A DNA stretch of 10,375 bases from a bacterium (lineage in GTDB: Bacteria; UBA9089; CG2-30-40-21; SBAY01), in NCBI GenBank assembly GCA_030018635.1, contig JASEHU010000052.1:1-10375 (forward strand). The letters are read 5' to 3'. The notes beneath the pieces were generated by a model, which was given only the letters and a program-made list of their open reading frames with translations, was not told the origin of the DNA and ran no database searches. Below, piece after piece: positions 1 through 5,432 of this stretch; positions within the stretch are counted from its first letter, which is position 1, and each line of letters begins with the position of its first letter. Position numbers and translations under genes: made by a program.

Positions 1-2
1 TT

Positions 3-41
3 GGTCGTCCACTGCTTGAGATTAAAAGTCTCGTGTTCTAA
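3..41 (+). CDS. C-terminal tail of an upstream ORF cut by the window edge
   Basis: Reading from base 3, an open frame gives the 12-residue tail GRPLLEIKSLVF and stops at TAA 39-41. It is followed by AAGGAG at 49-54 and a nuclease-like gene on the same strand, which is the spacing of an operon. A cognate DNA methyltransferase would be the expected neighbour of a type II restriction enzyme, and the tail would suit one, but twelve residues cannot identify a family. The gene identity is inference; only the open frame and stop are seen. Confidence 0.3.
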   Translation, partial: GRPLLEIKSLVF

Positions 42-48
42 CTAGCAC

Positions 49-54
49 AAGGAG
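49..54 (+). promoter_or_regulatory. Shine-Dalgarno site AAGGAG with no standard start at normal spacing
   Basis: AAGGAG is the strongest ribosome-binding site in front of the nuclease gene, but its first in-frame standard start, TTG 89, is 34 bases away. At the expected distance the nuclease frame offers only ATA at 65-67. TTG at 57-59 lies in another frame, too close to the site, and closes at 90-92. Either the true start is non-standard, or a small indel separates the start from the body of the gene. Confidence 0.5.
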
Positions 55-88
55 TCTTGATTATATATCTACTTCATTACGACAAGAT

Positions 89-754
89 TTGAGTGGTCTT
101 ATTCAGGGGTTAAATTCCAGAATAAAAATACTGAATGATTGGAAAAGTGAATTTTTAAAAACAGCAAGGGCAGGATATAATGCCTCGGATTTAGATGCAG
201 GGGCAGAAAGAATATTTCATCATTTTTTTACCCCTATGTTTAAATTTCCCAACTCTTGTCCTATAGGTTCTGACTTAATGTATCAGACAGAAGATGCAAT
301 AATACATATTGAGATAAAAACTAATTTAATAACAAACCCGGATTATAAGGGGAAAGTTCAGTTGGGGAGGAATCAAATTTCTTATGATGTCGATAATTTC
401 AAACCCAATTTACCTCCTCTTTATAAATCTGTAGGCTTATCTACCTTAACTTATGTAATACAAATTGTTCATGAGCATATGAGTCCAAAAATTAATGCTT
501 TAAATGTAATATGTATACCTAATGGGCGACTACTGAAACACTATGGGGATGAGATATTACAAGCAGGAAAAGGTGGATGGTCTAAAGCTACAGATATTAG
601 ATATAACTATGCCAAACAACCGTATTTTGTACTATTAAAAAAAAGATACAAAAAAGAAATATTTAGAATAGAAGTTCTTGCTTTAGATAAGAATTTTAGT
701 ATTAAGGACTTAGTGGGAAAAGAATTATTAATTACTCCATATAGGATAATATGA
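89..754 (+). CDS. Putative type II restriction endonuclease, PD-(D/E)XK fold
   Basis: From TTG 89 the product has 221 residues. Residues 59-77 carry the pattern of a PD-(D/E)XK nuclease core: Gly-Ser-Asp with D62, a second acidic residue D69 opening a hydrophobic strand, then Glu-Ile-Lys at 75-77. The D62/E75/K77 triad would bind metal and cleave DNA. E40, in a preceding helix, fits the extra acidic residue often found there. No signal peptide or membrane segment is seen, so a cytoplasmic DNA-cutting role is inferred. The frame stays open upstream to base 26 and the text before TTG 89 looks coding, so the real N-terminus may be longer or the gene start may be damaged. The recognition site and subfamily are not recognisable by eye. 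The A/T-rich wording of its 3' half is consistent with acquisition by transfer. Other PD-(D/E)XK nucleases are possible alternatives. Confidence 0.55.
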   Translation: MSGLIQGLNSRIKILNDWKSEFLKTARAGYNASDLDAGAERIFHHFFTPMFKFPNSCPIGSDLMYQTEDAIIHIEIKTNLITNPDYKGKVQLGRNQISYDVDNFKPNLPPLYKSVGLSTLTYVIQIVHEHMSPKINALNVICIPNGRLLKHYGDEILQAGKGGWSKATDIRYNYAKQPYFVLLKKRYKKEIFRIEVLALDKNFSIKDLVGKELLITPYRII

Positions 755-791
755 AAGAAGAAAATGCTCAAGCGTGCATATCCTGTAAAAG

Positions 792-824
792 GTAAGCGTT
801 CAGGTATCAGGTATCAGCCTTCAG
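792..824. repeat. Left terminal inverted repeat of the MITE-like element
   Basis: This arm pairs with 909-941. Mismatches are the triplet at 804-806 (GTA against CCG) and one base at 820; all other bases are complementary. Confidence 0.8.
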
Positions 825-908
825 TTTTCAAGAGATTTGAACCATTCAATATTAGGAAAACGGGTAAAACCATGATTTCCACTACTGCCTTGATTTTCTT
901 GATCTTAG

Positions 909-941
909 CTGACGGCTGATACCTGACGGCTGAACGCTTAC
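909..941. repeat. Right terminal inverted repeat of the MITE-like element
   Basis: This is the partner of 792-824. Its outer end is 34 bp before the first ATG of the truncated cinA gene. Confidence 0.8.
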
Positions 942-974
942 TGTAAAAGAAATTAGTGTTAATTCGTAAAATTC

Positions 975-1724
975 ATGGTATTGGTGGTAAGTAAAAAGAT
1001 GCAAAACAACTTATGTAAATCCAGGGTATTAAGAATAATTGGGTTAACCGAGAAAGAGGTTACAACTGCCTTAGGTGGAGATATAGGCAAAAGTGATAGT
1101 TTGCATCTAAATCTTGTGCCTCACCCTAATGGAACGATTGACCTTGAAATTAAATCTACCGCTAAGGTAGAGCGAATGGCACAAGCACTACTTTCTGCGG
1201 CTGAAAAAGAAATCCGCATTAAATTGCAGGATAATATTTATGGTATAGATGAAGAAAGATTAGAAGAGGTGGTTGGCTACTTACTTTATTTGAGAAGACT
1301 GACAATTGCGGTGGCTGAATCCTGCACCGGAGGATTACTTTCTAATAAAATTACTGATATTCCCGGTAGTTCCCTTTATTATCGTGGTGGGATAGTTGCC
1401 TATGATAAGGAGGTAAAGATCAATCTTCTCAATATACAACCGGGGATAATTGAGAAATGTGGGATAGTTAGTCGGGAGGTAGCCGGCTCGATGGCTAAAC
1501 AAATAGCTCAAATGATGCAAGCAGACATTGGTGTAGGAATAACCGGATATGCAGGCCCAGAAGGCAATGCCAATGGCGATGATATTGGTCTGGTCTATAT
1601 CGGTGTGTCTTCAAACGACAATTTTAATATTTTGGAATTTAGGTTTGGAGGAGAACGGGAAGAAATCAAGGAAAAGGCCGTTTATGCCGCCTTAGATATG
1701 GTCAGGAGGGGATTATTGAAATAA
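975..1724 (+). CDS. cinA: CinA-family protein without the N-terminal domain: KH domain plus PncC-type NMN amidohydrolase domain
   Basis: The product is 249 residues against about 410 for full CinA. Residues 16-91 match the CinA KH-type middle domain (from KSRVLRIIGLTE to the IYGID segment). Residues 92-249 are the CinA/PncC domain, with AESCTGG at 114-120, GSSLYYRGG at 131-139, VAYDKEVK at 141-148 and GITGYAGPEG at 188-197. PncC hydrolyses nicotinamide mononucleotide to nicotinate mononucleotide in the pyridine nucleotide salvage cycle. The MoCF_biosynth domain of full CinA is absent; the frame is closed by TAA at 960-962 just upstream. The loss falls at a domain boundary, beside a mobile element. 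ATG 975 has no clear Shine-Dalgarno site; ATG 999, behind a GGTGG, is an alternative. It overlaps thpR by one base (TAATG), implying coupled translation. Confidence 0.88.
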   Translation: MVLVVSKKMQNNLCKSRVLRIIGLTEKEVTTALGGDIGKSDSLHLNLVPHPNGTIDLEIKSTAKVERMAQALLSAAEKEIRIKLQDNIYGIDEERLEEVVGYLLYLRRLTIAVAESCTGGLLSNKITDIPGSSLYYRGGIVAYDKEVKINLLNIQPGIIEKCGIVSREVAGSMAKQIAQMMQADIGVGITGYAGPEGNANGDDIGLVYIGVSSNDNFNILEFRFGGEREEIKEKAVYAALDMVRRGLLK

Positions 1725-2293
1725 TGGAAATAAGAACCTTTATATCTATTACTATGACAAATGAAATCAAGACTACATTGAGTAAGATGCAAACAGAATT
1801 AAAAAAGGCTGAGGCTGATGTTAAATGGGTAGCACCACAAGGAATGCACCTTACCCTGAAATTTTTGGGCAATATCATGATTGGGCAATTAGAATCTGTC
1901 TGTCAAATGGTTTTAGAGGCAACCTCTAATTTTAATCACTTCCAATTATCCTTATCTTCCGTAGGTGGTTTCCCAAACTTATCAAACCCAAAGATAATTT
2001 GGGTAGGTGTCGATAAAGGAAAGGAAGAATGTATCCAACTATCTAAACAAATAGATGACAACTTGAATAGACTTGGGTTTCCAGTTGAAACCAAGGAATT
2101 TTTCCCTCATTTAACATTAGGCAGGGTAAAAAGTCCTCGTGGTAGAAATGAGTTGTTAAAATTAATAGCGGAACTAAAAACTAAATCCTTTGGGCAGATG
2201 TCTGTAACTAAGGTAGAAGTAATGGGCAGTCAACTAACCCCTAAAGGCTCAATTTATACGACCTTGCGAGAGTTAGAATTGATCAAAAACTAA
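1724..2293 (+). CDS. thpR: RNA 2',3'-cyclic phosphodiesterase (2H/LigT family)
   Basis: The product has 189 residues, the usual length for the family. The two signature H-x-T motifs of 2H phosphoesterases are present: H42-L43-T44 in MHLTLKFLG and H129-L130-T131 in FFPHLTLGRV. The N-terminus MEIRTFISI is also typical of ThpR/LigT. These soluble enzymes open 2',3'-cyclic phosphate ends of RNA and can act as weak 2'-5' RNA ligases in vitro; the physiological substrate is usually unclear. The start ATG shares its A with the cinA stop codon, and AGGAGGGG at 1704-1711 inside cinA is the ribosome-binding site. A cinA-thpR pair is common and often precedes recA; here it is followed by 816 bp of repeat-rich noncoding DNA. 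The gene looks intact. Confidence 0.93.
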   Translation: MEIRTFISITMTNEIKTTLSKMQTELKKAEADVKWVAPQGMHLTLKFLGNIMIGQLESVCQMVLEATSNFNHFQLSLSSVGGFPNLSNPKIIWVGVDKGKEECIQLSKQIDDNLNRLGFPVETKEFFPHLTLGRVKSPRGRNELLKLIAELKTKSFGQMSVTKVEVMGSQLTPKGSIYTTLRELELIKN

Positions 2294-2355
2294 TGTTTTG
2301 TCGCTACTTGTGTGGTCTTTCTAAACCAGGTTCTAATTTTTAATAAGCTGGGTTC

Positions 2356-2570
2356 CCATCAAACGGTGGGTGGTGTCCTATTATAGCTTAATTATACTGA
2401 GGCATCTAAAAAAGTATAAAAAGGGGGATTATTCATTGCAAATTTATCATTGCAAATTGTAAATTTTAAATTTAAAATGCTAAATTTGCAATAACGAGGC
2501 AAGCCTCTTAAAATGAATTTATCCTCTTGTTTTACACAAGTTAGCTATTCACGGACACCATCAAACGGTG
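2356..2570. repeat. Direct- and inverted-repeat element, possible MITE
   Basis: CCATCAAACGGTG occurs as a perfect 13-bp direct repeat at 2356-2368 and 2558-2570. Just inside are inverted ends GGTGTCC-4nt-ATAGCT (2372-2388) and AGCTAT-4nt-GGACACC (2543-2559), matching at 13 of 17 positions. Nested within is another inverted repeat, 2435-2451 against 2476-2492, 16 of 17 with a perfect outer 12 bp (ATTGCAAATTTA). No ORF is present. The arrangement resembles a small degenerate palindromic element; whether the 13-bp repeats are a target duplication is uncertain because one copy overlaps the inverted end. Confidence 0.5.
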
Positions 2571-2610
2571 AACTATTAATCCAACCAGAAAACCACAAGC
2601 CATATTGGTC

Positions 2611-2760
2611 GTTAGCGAGACGATAGCGGTTGCAATCAGCGGAATTAAATCCTTACCCCAACGAACATCTTAGGGGTGTGTGAAGTTCACTCCGCTAAAA
2701 CAGAATACACCTTCCGCTAAACAATATTCTCCCTAATCACTGACCGATTGCAGAGTAATC
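2611..2760. other. Intergenic stretch with nested stems and repeated TCCGCTAAA
   Basis: There is no gene here. TCCGCTAAA occurs at 2691-2699 and 2713-2721, 22 bp apart. AGCGGA at 2638-2643 can pair with either copy, and TGCAATC immediately before it (2631-2637) pairs with GATTGCA at 2746-2752. Inside lie ACCCC/GGGGT (2655-2659 with 2673-2677) and the palindrome GTGAAGTTCAC (2680-2690). The nested order suggests a folded RNA or the remains of a mobile element. The stems are short, so this is tentative. Confidence 0.25.
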
Positions 2761-2770
2761 AAAATTTTAC

Positions 2771-2799
2771 TTGACTTATTACAAAATCTGTTGTATCCT
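2771..2799 (+). promoter_or_regulatory. Sigma70-type promoter for the EF-G-like gene
   Basis: The -35 box TTGACT (2771-2776) is followed, after 17 bp, by the -10 box TATCCT (2794-2799). A start near 2806 would place the whole long palindrome 2809-3074 in the 5' leader of the EF-G-like gene, giving a leader of about 300 nt. The sequence match is good; transcription itself is inferred. Confidence 0.5.
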
Positions 2800-2808
2800 A
2801 TTGAGAAA

Positions 2809-3074
2809 GAAGTTGGAGGTTAGAAGTTAGAAGGAAGAAGAACCTACTGAACTTTTGCAAATTTTGCAGTCATTCACGGTTTGAAATTTGAAATTGGAAA
2901 GTAGAAATTAGGAAAAGAGAGGAGAATCGTATCTATTTTCCCCAATTTCCAATTTCTAATTTCAATGTCCTGTGAACAGCTATATTTAATGAAAGGTGGT
3001 ATTTTACTGGGTTTCTACAAAATTTGCAAAAGTTCAGAACCTATCTAATCTTCTAACTTCTAACCTCTAACTTC
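2809..3074. repeat. 266-bp long palindromic element (hairpin or MITE-like)
   Basis: Outer arms 2809-2869 and 3015-3074 are inverted copies. The first 25 bases match at 24, and the inner block from CTGAACTTTTGC matches at 22 of 23; a 12-13 bp stretch between them differs. The symmetry continues inward: 2868-2897 (AGTCATTCACGG, then GAAATTTGAAATTGG) against 2949-2981 with small gaps. The right half carries about 35 extra bases around 2982-3014. No coding potential is seen and no clear target duplication flanks it. It lies between the promoter and the ribosome-binding site of the EF-G-like gene. Confidence 0.75.
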
Positions 3075-3093
3075 TGATTTCTATTAAATTATC

Positions 3094-3100
3094 AAGGAGG
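3094..3100 (+). promoter_or_regulatory. Strong Shine-Dalgarno site AAGGAGG of the EF-G-like gene
   Basis: It lies 9 bases before ATG 3110 and 19 bases outside the right arm of the long palindrome, so it would remain single-stranded if the palindrome folded. It fixes the start of the gene. Confidence 0.85.
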
Positions 3101-3109
3101 ATAAAAACA

Positions 3110-5182
3110 ATGAGTCTGCAACCACAAAACATTAGAAATGTAAGTATTATTGGACATGGAGGAACAGGGAAAACCACCCTTTCTGAGGCACTGCTTTTTG
3201 ACGCTAAACTCACCAATAGATTAGGCCGTGTAGATGATGGAAATACGGTTTTAGATTTTGACCCGGGTGAGATTGAACGAAAAATCTCCATTAGTGCAGG
3301 TTTGTCTTATCTGAATTGGAGGGACCATAAAATCAATCTTATCGATACCCCTGGCTATATGGATTTTATCGGGGAGGTAATTCGGAGCTTAAGGGCAATA
3401 GACTCTTCTATCGTCCTGGTAGATGCAATCCATGGTGTCGAGGTAGGGACTGAAATAGTCTGGAACTATGCGAATGAACAGAATCTTCCCCGAATGATTT
3501 TTGTCAATAAAATGGATAAAGAAAATGCCAACTTCTATAAATGTTTAGACGGGATAAAAGAGGTATTGGAAACAGAGGCAAGTATCGTCCCGGTACAATT
3601 GCCCATGGGTGAGGCAGTAAATTTTAAGGGAGTGCTTGATTTGATTAAATTAAAAGCCTATACCTATAAAGATGGTAAAGAACAGGTTGGGGAAATTCCA
3701 AAGGAAGATTTAGACAAGGTAAATGAATTACGGGAAAAATTAGTTGAAGCCGTAGCTGAAACATCGGATGAATTAACTGAAAAATACTTAGAAGGTATGG
3801 GATTAGATGAAAAAGAATTATTGATAGGCTTAACTAATGGGATTAAGTCAGGTAAAATTATCCCGGTAGTTTGCGGCTCAAGTTATAATAATATGGGGGT
3901 CAATTCGTTATTGGATATGGTCATAGATTTTTTACCCTCTCCGCTTGAGCGGGGGGATACTATGGGTATCAAACCGGATGAAAAAAGACCATGTTCTTTG
4001 ACGGCCCCATTTAGTGCCTTAGTCTTTAAGATAATTAGTGACCCGTATATTGGTGAGATGAGTCTTTTCAGGGTGTATTCAGGAACAATCCATCCCGGGG
4101 AGGAACTCTATAATCCATCTAAAAACCAAAAGGAAAAGGTGCCACAAATTTGTCTGGTTATGGGTAAAAATAGAAGTGAAGTCCATGAGATTGGCTGTGG
4201 AGATATTGGTGCTTTAGTCAAATTTAAAGGTGCCACGACAGGTGATACATTATGTTCACACCATTCGCCTATTGAATTTGTAAAAATAACATTCCCAGAG
4301 TCAACAACCGAGGTGGCTATCAATCCTAAAACCAAGCAGGACCAGGAGAAGATGAGTCTTGCCTTATCCAGGCTTCATGAGGAGGACCCAACATTTAAAA
4401 TCCGCTATGACCCTGAATTAGGACAGACAATTGTTTCTGGAATGAGTGAATTGCATATTGATATAATACTGACTAAATTGCAGAAAAAATTTGGGGCAGA
4501 GGTAAATATTGAAAAACCCAAAGTTCCATATCGAGAGGCAATCAAATCGCAGGCTAAAGGTGAGGGTAAATACAAACGACAAACAGGTGGTAGAGGACAA
4601 TATGGACACGCCTTGATTGAGATTGAACCAATAGCCTTAAATTCAGAAACATCATTTGAATTTGTCAATAAAATCTTTGGTGGTGCTGTTCCAGCAAAGT
4701 ATATTCCACCAATAGAAAAAGGTGTCAAGGAAAAGATGGGCAAAGGGATATTAGCCGGCTACCCGATTCTCTGGGTTAGGGTAACACTCAATGATGGTAG
4801 TTTTCATGAGGTAGATTCCTCTGATATTGCCTTTCAATTAGCCGGCTCTTTTGCCTTTGAAGATGCCTTTCAAAAGGCAAATCCTGTCTTACTTGAGCCT
4901 GTTATGGAGGTAGATGTTAAGGTCCCGGATGAATATATGGGTAGTGTTGTTGGTGATTTGAATAGCCGACGAGGTAGAATATCAGGGATGGAACCTATGG
5001 GTAGAACGCAGGTAGTCAAGGCATCTGTTCCCCAGGCAGAAATGTATAAATACTCAACCTCATTACGCTCTATCACCCATGGTCGAGGGGTATATCATGC
5101 CCAATTCTCTCATTATGAAGAAATACCCCATCAATTAGCCGAAAAGATAATCCAACAGGCACAGGAGGCAAAGAAGGGATGA
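3110..5182 (+). CDS. EF-G-like translational GTPase, FusA2/EF-G-2 type
   Basis: The 690 residues have the full five-domain EF-G layout. The G domain has P-loop GHGGTGKT (15-22), switch I DPGEIERKISIS (51-62), switch II DTPGYMDF (79-86), NKMD (133-136) and CGSS (255-258). Domain II is about 295-385, III about 400-475, IV about 478-595 with GRGQYGH (494-500) and VDSSDIAF (568-575), and V about 596-690. Canonical EF-G has AHIDAGKTT, RGITI and DTPGH. Here the catalytic-loop histidine is Y83 and the switch I threonine appears as S60, as I recall for the FusA2/EF-G-2 subfamily. The main EF-G is normally beside rpsL, rpsG and tuf; this gene stands alone behind its own promoter, which supports a paralogue. 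GTP binding and a ribosomal role are inferred from the family; the subfamily's specific duty is poorly defined. Confidence 0.9.
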   Translation: MSLQPQNIRNVSIIGHGGTGKTTLSEALLFDAKLTNRLGRVDDGNTVLDFDPGEIERKISISAGLSYLNWRDHKINLIDTPGYMDFIGEVIRSLRAIDSSIVLVDAIHGVEVGTEIVWNYANEQNLPRMIFVNKMDKENANFYKCLDGIKEVLETEASIVPVQLPMGEAVNFKGVLDLIKLKAYTYKDGKEQVGEIPKEDLDKVNELREKLVEAVAETSDELTEKYLEGMGLDEKELLIGLTNGIKSGKIIPVVCGSSYNNMGVNSLLDMVIDFLPSPLERGDTMGIKPDEKRPCSLTAPFSALVFKIISDPYIGEMSLFRVYSGTIHPGEELYNPSKNQKEKVPQICLVMGKNRSEVHEIGCGDIGALVKFKGATTGDTLCSHHSPIEFVKITFPESTTEVAINPKTKQDQEKMSLALSRLHEEDPTFKIRYDPELGQTIVSGMSELHIDIILTKLQKKFGAEVNIEKPKVPYREAIKSQAKGEGKYKRQTGGRGQYGHALIEIEPIALNSETSFEFVNKIFGGAVPAKYIPPIEKGVKEKMGKGILAGYPILWVRVTLNDGSFHEVDSSDIAFQLAGSFAFEDAFQKANPVLLEPVMEVDVKVPDEYMGSVVGDLNSRRGRISGMEPMGRTQVVKASVPQAEMYKYSTSLRSITHGRGVYHAQFSHYEEIPHQLAEKIIQQAQEAKKG

Positions 5183-5215
5183 TGTGATACCAATTTGCAA
5201 TCGAAAGTAAAAAGA

Positions 5216-5269
5216 TTAACCACAAAGGACACAAAAATTTTTTCTTAGTGAACTGTACTTTGTGGTTAA
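5216..5269. repeat. Perfect 12-bp inverted repeat, 54-bp span
   Basis: TTAACCACAAAG (5216-5227) and CTTTGTGGTTAA (5258-5269) are exact reverse complements separated by 30 bp. It begins 33 bp after the EF-G-like stop codon. There is no T-run directly after the stem, so it is not a typical intrinsic terminator, although it could still act at the transcript end. It may be a small dispersed intergenic repeat. Confidence 0.6.
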
Positions 5270-5359
5270 ATTCAATCTGAAATCAACTATAAAAGTCTAC
5301 TGCCGACAAGTCACAAGTTTTTAGTGTCTGATATAAGTTTCTCTTTGAATGCAACTTAG

Positions 5360-5421
5360 TGGTTCATAACATTTGATATTCTGACTACTGGAGCACCCAC
5401 AATATCAAATGTTATGAACCA
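5360..5421. repeat. Perfect 21-bp inverted repeat between convergent genes
   Basis: The arms 5360-5380 and 5401-5421 are exact reverse complements over 21 bp, the left beginning TGGTTCATAAC and the right ending GTTATGAACCA, with a 20-bp loop. It ends 11 bp before the exporter stop codon (5433-5435, minus strand). Position between two convergent genes suggests a bidirectional transcription end, but neither side has a U-rich tract. An insertion or recombination site is the alternative. The perfect identity of the arms suggests constraint or recent origin. Confidence 0.7.
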
Positions 5422-5432
5422 TTATAATATCC

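Larger units (their letters stand above)
784..949. mobile_element. 150-bp MITE-like element with flanking 8-bp target duplication
   Basis: The element spans 792-941. Its ends are inverted repeats 792-824 and 909-941, matching at 29 of 33 positions, starting GTAAGCGTTCAG on the left and ending CTGAACGCTTAC on the right. TGTAAAAG occurs exactly outside both ends (784-791 and 942-949), which is the signature of a target-site duplication. The 84-bp interior has no ORF. It therefore looks like a non-autonomous miniature transposon mobilised by a transposase encoded elsewhere. If the duplication is read as 9 bp (CTGTAAAAG), the element is 149 bp long. The arms contain sub-repeats of TCAGGTATCAG. 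Confidence 0.8.

Noticed and set aside
2294..2430. Remnant of recA after thpR
   Set aside because: recA often follows cinA-thpR, but I found no RecA-like peptide in any frame by eye in this stretch.
2691..2721. CRISPR-like pair of TCCGCTAAA repeats
   Set aside because: There are only two 9-bp copies 22 bp apart, with no third unit and no cas genes; it cannot be an array.
3067..3291. Minus-strand open frame over the start of the EF-G-like gene
   Set aside because: It overlaps a strongly supported gene with clear GTPase motifs and its own product resembles no family; it is a shadow frame.
4405..4743. 112-codon minus-strand frame inside the EF-G-like gene
   Set aside because: It lies wholly within a conserved coding region, its product looks like antisense translation, and it lacks a ribosome-binding context.
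5360..5421. Classical intrinsic terminator
   Set aside because: The stem is strong, but neither strand carries the T-rich tract expected after it, so it is recorded as a repeat with uncertain function.
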